Positions 8,656 through 18,268 are shown, counted from the first letter of the stretch. The stretch: DNA of 64,000 bases from Mycetocola reblochoni REB411 (GCF_900163835.1 NZ_FUKR01000056.1:33774-97773); one strand, 5' to 3'. The notes: generated from the letters alone by a model not told the origin. Translations and numbers: made by a program.

Positions 8656-9708
8656 ATGCAGAAGACCGCTGCGACGAGGAGCCCGGCCAGCCCGCTGGCC
8701 GGGTTCCTCCTGCGTCGCCTGGGAACCTCCGTCCTGCTCCTCATCGGGGTGACGCTCGTCACCTTCCTGCTCACCAACCTCGTGCCGGGCGACCCCGTGA
8801 CGGCCGCCCTCGGCGAGGGGCCGGCGAGCGACCCCGCCACGAGGGAGGCGTTCATCCAGGCGCACGGCCTCGACAAGCCCGCGCCCGTCCAGTACGTCAT
8901 GTACCTCGGCGCGCTGCTCACCGGCGACCTCGGCCGCTCGCTGACCACGGGGCAACCCGTCGTCGCCGACCTGGCCAAGGCGATCCCCGCGACGATCGAG
9001 CTCGCCGTCGCCGCCATCGTGCTCAGCCTCGCCGTCAGCCTCGTGCTCGGCACCCTGGCCGCGTACCGCAGGGGCATGGTCACCGACCAGGTGCTGCGCG
9101 TGCTGACGCTCATCGGCCTCAGCGTGCCGACGTTCTGGCTCGCCCTCGTGGCGTTCTACGTGTTCTTCCTGCAGCTCGGCGTCGTCCCCGGCTCGGGACG
9201 GATCTCGCCCTCCATCACCCCGCCGCCGACCGTCACCGGCCTGTACACGGTGGACTACCTGCTGAACGGCGACTCCGTCGGCTTCCTCGACGCGCTCGCG
9301 CACCTCACGCTGCCCGTGCTCGTGCTGTCGCTGTTCACGATCGGGCTGCTCACGCGGTTCGTCCGCACCTCGGTGCTCGAGGTCCTCGACACCGACTACG
9401 TCAGGGCCGCCAGGGCGAAGGGCCTGGGCGGGTGGCGGGTGGTGAGCGCCTACGTGCTCCGCGGCGCCTCGCTGCCGATCCTCACCGTTGTCGGCGTCGC
9501 CTTCGGCGCGCTGCTCAGCGGGACGGTCCTCGTCGAGTCGGTGTTCTCATGGCCGGGGCTCGGCAGCTACTCCTACAACGCCGCGCGGAACCTCGACCTG
9601 CCGGGGATCATGGGGGTCGGCCTCGTCGTCGGCGTCATCTACCTGGTGATCAACCTCGTCGTCGACCTGTTCTACGCCATCCTCGACCCGAGAGTGCGGC
9701 TGTCATGA
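8656..9708 (+). CDS. Peptide-type ABC permease (DppB-like)
   Basis: 350 residues, first membrane subunit. An N-terminal membrane span (SVLLLIGVTLVTFLLTNLVP) leads to the DppB hallmark PGDPVTAALG, a periplasmic stretch and five more spans. The EAA-type loop lies at YVRAARAKGLGG. I chose the ATG at 8656, 11 bp after the upstream stop. It overlaps the next permease by ATGA at 9705-9708. Confidence 0.9.
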   Translation: MQKTAATRSPASPLAGFLLRRLGTSVLLLIGVTLVTFLLTNLVPGDPVTAALGEGPASDPATREAFIQAHGLDKPAPVQYVMYLGALLTGDLGRSLTTGQPVVADLAKAIPATIELAVAAIVLSLAVSLVLGTLAAYRRGMVTDQVLRVLTLIGLSVPTFWLALVAFYVFFLQLGVVPGSGRISPSITPPPTVTGLYTVDYLLNGDSVGFLDALAHLTLPVLVLSLFTIGLLTRFVRTSVLEVLDTDYVRAARAKGLGGWRVVSAYVLRGASLPILTVVGVAFGALLSGTVLVESVFSWPGLGSYSYNAARNLDLPGIMGVGLVVGVIYLVINLVVDLFYAILDPRVRLS

Positions 9709-10595
9709 CCTCCTCGATCCTCACCCCCGCCCGAGCGCGCCGCCGCCGGATCGGCGCACAGTGGAGGGCGCCGCTCGGCATCGTGGGCGCCGTCGTCGCG
9801 CTCGCCTGGATCCTCGTCGCCTGCACGGCCCCGCTGTGGGTGCCCTACGACCCGGTCGCCCAGGGGCTACCGCGCCTGCAGCCGCCCGGACCCGAGGCGA
9901 TCCTCGGCACCGACTCGGTCGGGCGCGACGTGTTCTCCCGGCTGATGGCGGGCGCGGGCGTCACCATCCCGCTGGCCCTGCTGCTCGTCGGCTGCTCCGT
10001 CGTGCTCGGCACCCTCGTCGGCGCGATCGCCGGCTACGCGGGCCGCTGGGTCGACGAGACGCTCATGCGCATCACCGACCTCGTCATGGCGTTCCCCACG
10101 GTCATCCTCGCGATGGTCATCGCCGCCTCGCTCGGGCCCTCGCTGTTCAACGCCGTGATCGCGGCGATCGTCGTGTCCTGGCCGCAGTACGCCAGGGTGA
10201 GCCGCTCGATCGTGCTGTCGCTGCGCGGGCAGAACTACGTGATCGCGTCGCGGCTGCTCGGCTACTCGCCGGCGCGCTCGCTGTGGACCGACATCCTGCC
10301 GAACGTCGCCGGACCCATCCTCGTGCTGGCGAGCCTCGACATCGGCACGGCGATCCTGCTGCTGTCGGGACTGTCGTTCCTCGGCCTCGGCGCCCAGCCG
10401 CCGACGGCGGAGTGGGGGTCGATGATCTCCGGCGCGATGGAGAACTTCGACGCCTGGTGGATCGGCGTGTTCCCCGGCCTGGCGATCCTCACCGTCGTCA
10501 TGGCGTTCAACTTCATCGGCGACACCCTGCGCGACGCGTTCGATCCGCTCGCCCGCGCGCAGAGCATCGCCGCGAACACGGGGGAGACCGCATGA
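9705..10595 (+). CDS. Peptide-type ABC permease (DppC-like)
   Basis: 296 residues with the OppC_N region (WRAPLGIVGAVVALAWILV), the LGTDSVGRDVFSRLM signature of DppC/OppC proteins, and an EAA loop near YVIASRLLGYSP. It forms the heterodimeric channel with the preceding permease. The start overlaps the previous stop (ATGA) and the end overlaps the ATPase gene by ATGA, indicating translational coupling. Confidence 0.9.
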   Translation: MTSSILTPARARRRRIGAQWRAPLGIVGAVVALAWILVACTAPLWVPYDPVAQGLPRLQPPGPEAILGTDSVGRDVFSRLMAGAGVTIPLALLLVGCSVVLGTLVGAIAGYAGRWVDETLMRITDLVMAFPTVILAMVIAASLGPSLFNAVIAAIVVSWPQYARVSRSIVLSLRGQNYVIASRLLGYSPARSLWTDILPNVAGPILVLASLDIGTAILLLSGLSFLGLGAQPPTAEWGSMISGAMENFDAWWIGVFPGLAILTVVMAFNFIGDTLRDAFDPLARAQSIAANTGETA

Positions 10596-11389
10596 GCCGC
10601 GACGCCGTCCTCAGCATCAGCGAGCTGCACATCTCGATCGGCAGGCCGCTGGTCACAGGGATCAGCCTGGACCTGTATCCCGGCCGCGTCACCGGCCTGG
10701 CCGGCGAGTCCGGCTCGGGCAAGACGCTCACCTCGATGGCCGTGCTCGGCCTGCTGCCGCGGGGCGCGCGCGTCACCGGATCGATCCGCTGCGGCGACAC
10801 CGAGCTCGTCGGGGCCGACCGTCGGACGCTGTCGGCGGTGCGCGGTCGCCGGGTGGCCATGGTGTTCCAGGACCCGTCCGCGAGCCTGCACCCGCAGCTC
10901 AGCGTCGGGGTGCAGCTGACCGACCACGTGCGCCGCCACCTCGGGCTGTCCCGTCGTGCCGCGAGGCAGCGGGCGGTCGAGCTGCTCGAGCGCGTGCAGG
11001 TGCCGGAGCCGGAGGCCGCGCTCGCACGCTACCCCCACCAGTTCTCCGGCGGTCAGCGCCAGCGCATCGCCATCGCCATCGCGCTCGCCTGCGACCCCGA
11101 GGTCCTGCTGGCCGACGAGCCGACCACCGCGCTCGACGTCACCGTGCAGGCGGGAATCCTGCAGCTGCTGCACCAGCTCGCCGAGGAGCGTCAGCTCGCG
11201 GTGCTGCTGGTGACGCACGACCTCGGCGTCATGAGCGCGATCGCCGACGAGGTCGCCGTCATGCGCGCGGGGGTCATCGTCGAGCGCGCGCCGCGTGCGG
11301 CGCTGTTCTCCGCGCCGCAGCACCCGTACACGCGGCAGCTGCTGGCGGCCCTGCCCGGATCCCGACTGGAAGAAGAGCCCGATGTCTGA
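10592..11389 (+). CDS. Peptide-type ABC ATPase (DppD-like)
   Basis: 265 residues. Walker A GESGSGKT is at residues 38-45; signature FSGGQRQRI, Walker B EVLLADEPT and the H-loop VTHDLG follow. The length is shorter than the ~330 of typical DppD because the C-terminal oligopeptide/iron-sulfur extension is reduced; the tail HPYTRQLLAALPG is still present. It energises the upstream permeases and overlaps its partner ATPase by 8 bp. Confidence 0.9.
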   Translation: MSRDAVLSISELHISIGRPLVTGISLDLYPGRVTGLAGESGSGKTLTSMAVLGLLPRGARVTGSIRCGDTELVGADRRTLSAVRGRRVAMVFQDPSASLHPQLSVGVQLTDHVRRHLGLSRRAARQRAVELLERVQVPEPEAALARYPHQFSGGQRQRIAIAIALACDPEVLLADEPTTALDVTVQAGILQLLHQLAEERQLAVLLVTHDLGVMSAIADEVAVMRAGVIVERAPRAALFSAPQHPYTRQLLAALPGSRLEEEPDV

Positions 11390-12194
11390 GTCACCCGTGC
11401 TGGAGAGCCGCGACGTCACCGTCAGCTACGGAGGGCGGCGCCCCGTCCACGCGGTCAGGGGCGTGTCGATCCGCGTCGAGCGCGGCGAGACGGTCGCCCT
11501 GGTGGGTGAGAGCGGCTGCGGCAAGTCGAGTCTGGCCCGGGCGGTCGTCGGCATGGAGCGGATCGGCTCGGGCACGGTGCTGTTCGACGGCGAGCCCGTG
11601 CCGCCTCTGGGGCTGCGCACCCGGAAGAACACCGGGATCCAGATGGTGTTCCAGGACCCGAACACCTCGCTCAACCCCCGGCGACGCGTGGGGGACCAGA
11701 TCGAGGACGGCATTGCCGCGGCCACCGCGCGCGGGCTGGCCGGGTCGAGCGCGGGCGACTGGCTGGAGCGCGTCGGGCTGCCCGCCGCGTCGGTGAGCCG
11801 CTACCCGCACGAGTTCTCTGGAGGGCAGAAGCAGCGCATCGCCATCGCGCGGGCGATCGCCGCCCGTCCCCGGCTGCTCGTCGCCGACGAGCCCATCTCA
11901 GCGCTGGACGCCTCCACGCAGTCGAGCGTCGCCGCGCTGATGAAGGACCTCACGCGCGAGCTCGGCGCGGGCATGCTGTTCATCTCCCACGACCTCGCCG
12001 TCGTGCGGCGGTTCGCCGACCGCACCCTGGTGATGCTCGCGGGCGAGATCGTCGAGTCGGGGGAGACGGCGCGACTGTGGGCCGAGCCGCAGCACCCGTA
12101 CACCCGGGCGCTGCTCGCGGCGATCCCCGAGCCGGACGGCAGCGGTCGCATCCCCGCCTCGCCGAGCGCCGAGGAGCGTCGCTCCTGGCTGTGA
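11382..12194 (+). CDS. Peptide-type ABC ATPase (DppF-like)
   Basis: 270 residues, second ATPase of the operon. Walker A GESGCGKS is at 42-49; MVFQDPNTSLNP (Q-loop), FSGGQKQRI (signature), RLLVADEPI (Walker B) and SHDLAVV (H-loop) follow, with HPYTRALLAAIPE at the end. Dpp systems use a DppD/DppF heterodimer, matching the two genes here. The stop codon lies in the shared hairpin with the convergent nuclease gene. Confidence 0.9.
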   Translation: MSESPVLESRDVTVSYGGRRPVHAVRGVSIRVERGETVALVGESGCGKSSLARAVVGMERIGSGTVLFDGEPVPPLGLRTRKNTGIQMVFQDPNTSLNPRRRVGDQIEDGIAAATARGLAGSSAGDWLERVGLPAASVSRYPHEFSGGQKQRIAIARAIAARPRLLVADEPISALDASTQSSVAALMKDLTRELGAGMLFISHDLAVVRRFADRTLVMLAGEIVESGETARLWAEPQHPYTRALLAAIPEPDGSGRIPASPSAEERRSWL

Positions 12195-12209
12195 CCCCCG
12201 GCGGGGTCA
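12192..12209. terminator. Shared hairpin built from both stop codons
   Basis: TGACCCC (12192-12198) and GGGGTCA (12203-12209) form a perfect 7-bp stem with a 4-base loop. The outermost triplets are the stop codons of the two convergent genes. Confidence 0.6.
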
Positions 12210-12797
12210 GCCGCGGGTGGTCATGCGGTGCAGCTCGTCGATCAGAGCGTCGGCGAGCGTGACCAGTCCGGCGATCTCGCGGTCGTCTCTGTCGATCCAG
12301 CGGCACAGCGGCTCGTCGCCGACGGGAACGAAGTTGTCGTGCTGCTCCCACACGACGAGGGTGCGCTCGGCGCCGATGACGTACTGCTGCCACCAGATCT
12401 GACGGAGGTAGTTGCGCGGGACGCTGCGCCACGGCTTCGTCGTCGTCTTGATCTCGGCGAGGATGACGCTGCCCTGCGGTGTCACGGTGAGGCCGTCGGG
12501 GGTGGCCAGGTGGCGGTGCTCGACCTCGGCCCTGAACAGCGCGCTCGACGGCTGGATCCCGTGCGTCGCGGCCACCCAGCGGGCGATCTCCGGCTCGCGT
12601 GCCCTGCCGTGGTCGGTGTAGCGGTTGCCGCTGAAGCCGGTGCCGTTCAGCTTGGCCCAGGCGGCGCGTTCGATCGAGCGGGGCGTCGAGAGCGTGGCCA
12701 CATCGGTCGCGGTGATCCCCCTCGAGCGGGCCCTCAGCCAGCCGACGCGGTCCGTCGAGTCGGCGATGATGCGGGAGGAGAGCTCGGGTGTCACCAC
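12207..12797 (-). CDS. YqaJ-type exonuclease/recombinase-domain protein
   Basis: 196 residues of the PD-(D/E)XK YqaJ family. Visible motifs are GITATDVATL, GRAREPEIARWV, LATPDGL (catalytic Asp), ILAEIKTTTKPW (ExK) and NYLRQIWWQQYV. Phage relatives are lambda-exonuclease-like 5'-3' enzymes that pair with an annealing protein, but no recT-like gene or other phage gene is near, so this looks like a chromosomal stand-alone copy. Tandem GTG codons at 12797 and 12794 both fit the start; the upstream open frame is low-complexity Arg/Ser and looks non-coding. Confidence 0.75.
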   Translation of the reverse strand: MVTPELSSRIIADSTDRVGWLRARSRGITATDVATLSTPRSIERAAWAKLNGTGFSGNRYTDHGRAREPEIARWVAATHGIQPSSALFRAEVEHRHLATPDGLTVTPQGSVILAEIKTTTKPWRSVPRNYLRQIWWQQYVIGAERTLVVWEQHDNFVPVGDEPLCRWIDRDDREIAGLVTLADALIDELHRMTTRG

Positions 12798-12894
12798 CCC
12801 ATTCTGCCGCGTTCCGCGGTCCGCGGGTGGAGCGCCGCACGGCGCGGGGGCCCGCTCGTGTCGTCGGCGGCGTGCCGTCGCGCGCGTGAGCTGC

Positions 12895-14073
12895 TCACTC
12901 GCCGGCGGCGCGGAGGATCGCCGACGGCGACAGCACGCGCTCCGCGGCGAGCAGGGCGGCCCCGACGAGCCCGGCCTCTGCACCTGCCGTCGAGGTCCTG
13001 AGCACGAGCTCGTCACCCGCCAGGGGGATGCTCCTCCCGGGGAGGACGTCGAGTATCCCGTGCAGGAGTGCGTTGTCCGCCCGCGCGATCGAGCCGCCGA
13101 GCACGACGGTGCGCGGGTTGAGCAGCCCGGTGACGGTGCCGAGCACCTCGCCGATCAGCCGGCCGGATGACCGGGTCTCTGCGACGGCGAGCGGGTGCCC
13201 GGCGGACAGGAGCGCGGCGACGTCCGCGGTTCCCGCCGCGGCGACGCCGCCGGCGCGTAGGCGCGCGGCGATCGCGGGTCCGGCCGCGAGTGCCTCCAGA
13301 TCGCGGTCGTCGTCGGCAGCGCGGGCGAAGGAGGGGCTGTGGGGCACCCGCACGTGGCCGAGGTCCCCCGCCGACCCGCGTGCTCCGCGCTGCAGCCTGC
13401 CGCCGGCGATGATGCCGGCGCCGATGCCGGTCGAGACCTTGAGGAAGAACAGCTCGTCCCCGTCGTCGGCCGACCCCGCGCGCTCGGCGAGCGCGAGCAG
13501 GTTGACGTCGTTGTCGACGGAGACGGCGACGGCGGGACCGAGGCGGGCGGCGACGAGCGCCGGGATGTCGAGGTTGTGCCAGTGCGGCATCATCGGCGGT
13601 GCGACGGGGCGGCCGAGCGCATGCTCGACGGGCCCGGGGATGCCGATGCCGACCGCGGCGACGGGGGCGTCGTCCGCGGTGCGGAGCGCGTGGACGGCGT
13701 CGAGCGCCGCGTCGATCGCCGCAGCACCGCTGCCGTCGAGCTCGATCGCGACGGGGCGGCTGCGCAGCACGCGACCGGACAGGTCGGTGAGCGCGACGGC
13801 GGCGTGGCTCGCGCCGATGTCGACCGCCGCGATGAGCCGCGACTCCGGGTCGAAGGCGAGCCTGCCGGGGCGCCGTCCCCCGGAGGAGGCGGCCTCGCCC
13901 GCCGCGCGGACGAGGCCGATCCTGCGCAGCTGGTCGAGCCGGGCGTTGACGGTGGACCGCGCCAGCCCCGTGGCGGCGACGATCTCCGATCGGGTGCGGG
14001 GTGCGCCGTCCCTGAGCAGGCCGAGCACGTCGCTCGCCGTGGTGTCCCTGGGGGGCCGGGGTTCGCCTGCCAT
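12895..14073 (-). CDS. ROK-family transcriptional repressor
   Basis: 392 residues. An N-terminal winged helix (APRTRSEIVAATGLARSTVN) is fused to a sugar-kinase-like ROK domain with AVDIGASHAAVAL, GIGIPGP, VDNDVNLLALAE and LNPRTVVLGGSI. The Zn-binding CXCGXXGC motif usual after GEIGH is missing; the equivalent stretch reads GSAGDLGHVRVPHSPS. ROK repressors such as NagC and XylR respond to sugars. Its divergent position beside the operon at 14194 suggests it represses that operon. The ATG at 14073 is preferred to an in-frame TTG at 14085. Confidence 0.88.
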   Translation of the reverse strand: MAGEPRPPRDTTASDVLGLLRDGAPRTRSEIVAATGLARSTVNARLDQLRRIGLVRAAGEAASSGGRRPGRLAFDPESRLIAAVDIGASHAAVALTDLSGRVLRSRPVAIELDGSGAAAIDAALDAVHALRTADDAPVAAVGIGIPGPVEHALGRPVAPPMMPHWHNLDIPALVAARLGPAVAVSVDNDVNLLALAERAGSADDGDELFFLKVSTGIGAGIIAGGRLQRGARGSAGDLGHVRVPHSPSFARAADDDRDLEALAAGPAIAARLRAGGVAAAGTADVAALLSAGHPLAVAETRSSGRLIGEVLGTVTGLLNPRTVVLGGSIARADNALLHGILDVLPGRSIPLAGDELVLRTSTAGAEAGLVGAALLAAERVLSPSAILRAAGE

Positions 14074-14117
14074 AGCCGTAGTCAACCACAGCGGTCCCGC
14101 CGTCGACGGACTTTTGT

Positions 14118-14146
14118 TTGACCGTCGTCAGAAGTCGCCGTACTGT
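14118..14146 (+). promoter_or_regulatory. Promoter of the sugar isomerase/dehydrogenase operon
   Basis: TTGACC (14118-14123) and TACTGT (14141-14146) are separated by exactly 17 bp. An imperfect dyad TTTGAC-N4-GTCAGA overlaps the -35 and is a candidate ROK operator. The transcript would start about 40 bp before the GTG at 14194. Confidence 0.65.
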
Positions 14147-14193
14147 GGAACTACCATCGCGCCCGCCGGTGGCGACACTCGACGAGGAGAACC

Positions 14194-14952
14194 GTGACCG
14201 AACCCATCGCTCCGATTTCCGCACTCTCCGTGCAGCTCTACTCGGTGAGGGATGCCCTCGCCGCCGACCGCGACGGGACACTTGCCGCCCTCGCCGGCAT
14301 CGGCCTGACCAAGGCCGAGCCCTTCGGCTTCGCCGCCGCCGACACCGCCCTCGTCGCGGCGGCGCAGCGGGCGGGCCTCGCCACCCCCAGCGCCCACGGC
14401 AGCGTCGTCGACGTCGAGGACAGGGAGGCGCTCTTCGCCGCCGCGGCGGCGGCCGGCGTCGCCACCGTGGTGGAGCCGTTCCTCCCCCCGGAGCGCTGGA
14501 CGGGGATCGACGACGTGGAAGCCATCGCGGCGGCGCTCAACCACGCCGCCGAGCAGGCGGCGGCCCACGGCGTCACCGTCGGGTACCACAACCACGCCTG
14601 GGAGCTGTCCACCGTCATCGACGGCGTGACGGCCCTGGAGGCGCTCGCCGCGCGCCTCGACGACCGGGTCGCGCTCGAGGTCGACACCTACTGGGCCGAG
14701 GTCGGCGGACGCTCCGCCGTCGAGCTGCTCACCGCGCTCGGTGACCGGGTCACCCACATCCACGTAAAGGACGGCGACCGGAGCGGTGACACCGCCCGGC
14801 AGCAGCCGGCCGGGTCCGGCGAGCTGCCCATCCGCGCGATCGTCGCCGCTGCTCCGCAGGCGGTGCCGGTCGTCGAGTTCGACGCCTACGGCGGCGACGT
14901 CCTCGACGGCATCGCCGCGAGCGTCGCCTTCCTGACCGGGGGCGAGCGATGA
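14194..14952 (+). CDS. Sugar phosphate isomerase/epimerase (AP-endonuclease-2 TIM barrel)
   Basis: 252 residues. The start LSVQLYSVRDALAADRDGTL is typical of the xylose-isomerase-like TIM barrel. Later strands supply metal ligands in VGYHNHAWEL, VALEVDTYWAEVGG, THIHVKDGD and VPVVEFDAYGGD. GAGGAGA precedes the GTG start. Members isomerise or epimerise sugars and keto-sugars. First gene of a four-gene operon, each overlapping the next by 4 bp. Confidence 0.85.
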   Translation: MTEPIAPISALSVQLYSVRDALAADRDGTLAALAGIGLTKAEPFGFAAADTALVAAAQRAGLATPSAHGSVVDVEDREALFAAAAAAGVATVVEPFLPPERWTGIDDVEAIAAALNHAAEQAAAHGVTVGYHNHAWELSTVIDGVTALEALAARLDDRVALEVDTYWAEVGGRSAVELLTALGDRVTHIHVKDGDRSGDTARQQPAGSGELPIRAIVAAAPQAVPVVEFDAYGGDVLDGIAASVAFLTGGER

Positions 14953-16046
14953 GCCCTGTCGGCGTCGGCATCATCGGCGCGGGGGTCATCAGCGCCACCT
15001 ACCTGGAGAACCTCACCTCCTTCGCCGGGGTCGAGGTCCGGCGCATCGCCGACCTGGACGTCGACCGTGCCGCCGAGCGGGCCGCGGAGTTCGGCGTCGC
15101 CGCCTCGGGAACGGTCGACGAGCTGCTCGCCGACGACAGCGTCGACATCGTCGTCAACCTCACCATCCCCGCCGTGCACGCCGAGGTCGCCACCCGTATC
15201 GTCGACGCCGGCAAGCACGTGTGGGGCGAGAAGCCGCTCGCCCTCGACGTCGCCAGCGGCCGTGCGCTGCTCGACCACGCCGGATCGCTCGGGCGCCGGG
15301 TCGCCTCGGCACCTGACACGCTCCTCGGCGCGGGGCTCCAGACGGCTGCGCGCACCATCGCCTCCGGCGCCATCGGAACGCCGCTCGCGGCGACGGCCGT
15401 GTTCCAGGTCCCCGGTCCCGACGCGTGGCACCCGAACCCCGACTTCCTCTTCGCCAGGGGGGCCGGGCCGCTGTTCGACATGGGGCCGTACTACCTCAGC
15501 GCGCTCGTGACGAACCTCGGCCCCGTCGCCGAGGTCACCGCCGCGGGCGGAGCGGCCAGGCGGGAGCGCGTCATCGGCTCCGGCCCGCGCGCGGGCGAGA
15601 CCTTCCCCGTCGAGGTCCCGACGACGGTCCAGGCGCTGCTGCGCTTCCGCTCCGGCGCGAGCGCCCAGCTGACGCTGTCCTTCGACACCCATCGCGCCCG
15701 CGCGGGTGTGCTCGAGATCATCGGCAGCGCCGGCACGCTCGTCCTGCCCGACCCCAACGGCTTCGACGGAGCGTCGACCCTGTTCGACGCCGACAACCCC
15801 GAGGGCAGGGAGATCCCCGCCGAGGGCCACACCGCCTCGCGGGGCACGGGTGTCGCCGAGCTTGCCGAGGCGATCGCGGAGGGGCGCCCCGAGCGGGCGT
15901 CGGGGGCGCTCGCCCTGCACGTGCTCGAGGTCATGGAGTCCATCGAGTCGGCGATCGCCTCAGGCGAGACGGTGCACATCGTCAGCACGGTCGAGGTCGC
16001 GCCACCGCTGGCCGCCGACTGGGACCCGGCGCGGGTGCTGGCGTGA
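14949..16046 (+). CDS. Gfo/Idh/MocA-family oxidoreductase 1
   Basis: 365 residues. The N-terminal Rossmann motif [15 protein letters not shown] binds NAD(P); [10 protein letters not shown] carries the EKP lysine. The region that usually reads DxGxHxxD is [11 protein letters not shown] here, so the catalytic histidine position holds Tyr, as in some family branches. Likely oxidises or reduces a sugar hydroxyl or carbonyl. Overlaps both neighbours. Confidence 0.87.
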   Translation: MSPVGVGIIGAGVISATYLENLTSFAGVEVRRIADLDVDRAAERAAEFGVAASGTVDELLADDSVDIVVNLTIPAVHAEVATRIVDAGKHVWGEKPLALDVASGRALLDHAGSLGRRVASAPDTLLGAGLQTAARTIASGAIGTPLAATAVFQVPGPDAWHPNPDFLFARGAGPLFDMGPYYLSALVTNLGPVAEVTAAGGAARRERVIGSGPRAGETFPVEVPTTVQALLRFRSGASAQLTLSFDTHRARAGVLEIIGSAGTLVLPDPNGFDGASTLFDADNPEGREIPAEGHTASRGTGVAELAEAIAEGRPERASGALALHVLEVMESIESAIASGETVHIVSTVEVAPPLAADWDPARVLA

Positions 16047-17158
16047 GCGCGCTCAACGCCGCCTTCGTCGGCGGGGGCTTCATGGGCCGCGTCCACGCGC
16101 ACGCCGTGCACGCGGCCGGCTCGCCGCTGCTCGGCGTCCTCACCCGCACGCCGGAGGGGTCGAGGAGGGCGTCGGCCGAGCTCGGCGCCACCGGGCACTA
16201 CGAGGACCTCGACGCGCTCCTGGACGACCCCGAGGTCGACGTCGTGCACGTCCTCACCCCCAACGCGACCCACAGGCGGATCGCCGAGCGGGCGCTGGAG
16301 GCGGGAAAGCACGTCGTCTGCGAGAAGCCGCTGGCGACGTCCGTCGCCGACGCGCTGGCGATCGCCGGGCGCGCGGAGGCGGAGGGGCTGGTCGTGGCGG
16401 TTCCACACTTCTACCGCTTCCACCCGATGGTGCGCGAGGCGAGGGCTCGGGTGGCCTCCGGCGGCATCGGCCGGCTGCTGACCGTCTCCGCCGGGTACCT
16501 GCAGGACTGGCTGCTCGACGCCGGGGCGGACGACTGGCGCGTCGACGACGCGGCGGGAGGACCGTCGCGGGCCTTCGCCGACATCGGTTCGCACCTGGTC
16601 GACCTGGTCGAGTTCATCAGCGGCGACCGTGTCGCACGGCTGGTGGCGCGGACCTCGACGGCGCACGCCGACCGGGGGCGGGGCGAGGTGCGCACCGAGG
16701 ACGCGGCCGCGCTGGTCATCGAGACCGTCGGCGGCGCCATCGGGACCCTGCTGGTGTCACAGGTCGCCGCGGGGCGCAAGAACGCGCTCACGCTCGAGCT
16801 GTCCGGCACCGACGCCGCCGTCGCCTTCGACCAGGAACGCCCCGACGAGATCTGGTGGGGGACGACGACCGAGAACAGCGTCGTACCCCGGGGCATCGCC
16901 GGCCTGAGCGCCGACGCCGCACGACTCAGCACGGTCCCGGCCGGGCACCCGATGGGCTACCAGGACGCGGCGAACGCCTTCGTCCGCGACAGCTACGCGC
17001 TCATGGCCGGCGGCACGCCCGACGGCGTCCCCACCGCAGCCGACGGGGTGCGCTCCGCGGTCATCATCGATGCCGTGCTGCGCTCGCACGCCGCCGGCAC
17101 CTGGGTCGAGGCCGGCCCTGCTCCGGCCGCGACAGAAACGAATGGAGTGAACGCATGA
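16043..17158 (+). CDS. Gfo/Idh/MocA-family oxidoreductase 2
   Basis: 371 residues. Nucleotide-binding [15 protein letters not shown] at the N-terminus, [15 protein letters not shown] with the EKP lysine, and [18 protein letters not shown] with the full catalytic Asp/His set. It is therefore the more canonical of the two dehydrogenases here. The GTG at 16043 overlaps the upstream TGA (GTGA). Paired dehydrogenases with TIM-barrel isomerases suggest oxidation to a 3-keto sugar followed by rearrangement; this is inferred. Confidence 0.88.
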   Translation: MSALNAAFVGGGFMGRVHAHAVHAAGSPLLGVLTRTPEGSRRASAELGATGHYEDLDALLDDPEVDVVHVLTPNATHRRIAERALEAGKHVVCEKPLATSVADALAIAGRAEAEGLVVAVPHFYRFHPMVREARARVASGGIGRLLTVSAGYLQDWLLDAGADDWRVDDAAGGPSRAFADIGSHLVDLVEFISGDRVARLVARTSTAHADRGRGEVRTEDAAALVIETVGGAIGTLLVSQVAAGRKNALTLELSGTDAAVAFDQERPDEIWWGTTTENSVVPRGIAGLSADAARLSTVPAGHPMGYQDAANAFVRDSYALMAGGTPDGVPTAADGVRSAVIIDAVLRSHAAGTWVEAGPAPAATETNGVNA

Positions 17159-18171
17159 CCGCAGCATCCACGCACCCCGTCACCCTGTTCACCGGGCAGT
17201 GGGCCGACCTCCCGCTCGAGGAGGTCGCCCGGCTGGCGGCCGAGTGGGGCTACGACGGGCTCGAGCTCGCCGCCTCGGGCGACCACCTCGACCTCAAGCG
17301 CGCCGACGAGGACCCGGCCTACCTGCGCGGCAGGCGCGAGATCCTGGACCGGCACGGCCTGCGGCTGTTCGCCATCTCCAACCACCTCACCGGCCAGGCC
17401 GTGTGCGACGACCCGATCGACGCCAGGCACCGGGCCATCGTCCGGGACTACACCTGGGGCGACGGCGAACCGGAGGGCGTGCGCCGCCGCGCGGCCGAGG
17501 ACATGAAGCGCGCCGCCAGGGTCGCCCGTGCACTCGACGTGGACACGGTCGTCGGCTTCACCGGGTCGAGCATCTGGCCGTACGTGGCGATGTTCCCTCC
17601 CGTGGGCCAGGACGTCATCGACCGCGGCTACGAGGACTTCGCGACGCGCTGGAACCCGATCCTCGACGTCTTCGACGGCGAGGGCGTGCGCTTCGCCCAC
17701 GAGGTCCATCCCTCGGAGATCGCGTACGACTACTGGACGAGCGTTCGTGCGCTCGAGGCCGTCGAGCACCGCTCCGCCTTCGGCTTCAACTGGGACCCCA
17801 GTCACATGATGTGGCAGAACATCGACCCGGTCGGCTTCATCTGGGACTTCAAGGACCGGATCTACCACGTCGACTGCAAGGACACGCGCCTGCGCCCGTC
17901 GAACGGCAGGGCGGGCGTGCTCGGCTCCCATCTGGCGTGGGGCGACGTCCGCCGGGGCTGGGACTTCGTCTCGACCGGGCGCGGCGACGTCCCCTGGGAG
18001 GACGCCTTCCGAGCGCTCGAGGGCATCGGCTACGACGGTCCGATCTCGATCGAGTGGGAGGACGCGGGCATGGACCGGCTGCACGGGGCGAAGGAGGCGG
18101 TCGGCTTCGTCCGCTCGCTGCTGTGGCCGCGGCCGACGGCGTCCTTCGACGCGGCGTTCAGCACGCAGTAG
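17155..18171 (+). CDS. Sugar phosphate isomerase/epimerase 2
   Basis: 338 residues, larger than the first isomerase. [20 protein letters not shown] starts the barrel; [32 protein letters not shown] and [12 protein letters not shown] provide the Glu/His/Asp metal ligands expected for the family. Related proteins act on keto-inositols, tagatose-type sugars or 3-keto-glycosides. ATGA overlap with the upstream gene. Last gene of the operon, followed by a hairpin at 18205. Confidence 0.86.
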   Translation: MTAASTHPVTLFTGQWADLPLEEVARLAAEWGYDGLELAASGDHLDLKRADEDPAYLRGRREILDRHGLRLFAISNHLTGQAVCDDPIDARHRAIVRDYTWGDGEPEGVRRRAAEDMKRAARVARALDVDTVVGFTGSSIWPYVAMFPPVGQDVIDRGYEDFATRWNPILDVFDGEGVRFAHEVHPSEIAYDYWTSVRALEAVEHRSAFGFNWDPSHMMWQNIDPVGFIWDFKDRIYHVDCKDTRLRPSNGRAGVLGSHLAWGDVRRGWDFVSTGRGDVPWEDAFRALEGIGYDGPISIEWEDAGMDRLHGAKEAVGFVRSLLWPRPTASFDAAFSTQ

Positions 18172-18204
18172 CGCGGCGGGCCTCCGCCGGTCGACCGTCC
18201 TCGC

Positions 18205-18224
18205 GGGCCCCCGAACAGGGGTCC
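18205..18224 (+). terminator. Terminator of the sugar operon
   Basis: GGGCCCC (18205-18211) pairs with GGGGTCC (18218-18224), including one G-U pair, around a 6-base loop, 34 bp after the stop. No T-tract. Confidence 0.5.
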
Positions 18225-18232
18225 GTGAGGAT

Positions 18233-18262
18233 TTGTCATATTCCGTGGTTTCTCACTAGGCT
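18233..18262 (+). promoter_or_regulatory. Orphan promoter before the structured RNA
   Basis: TTGTCA (18233-18238) and TAGGCT (18257-18262) are 18 bp apart in otherwise gene-free DNA. No credible coding frame starts downstream before the convergent marR gene. Confidence 0.6.
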
Positions 18263-18268
18263 GATCCC

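Noticed and set aside
12207..14073. Prophage remnant around the YqaJ-type gene
   Set aside because: No integrase, capsid, terminase or recT-like gene nearby and no attachment-site repeat; a chromosomal copy is more likely.
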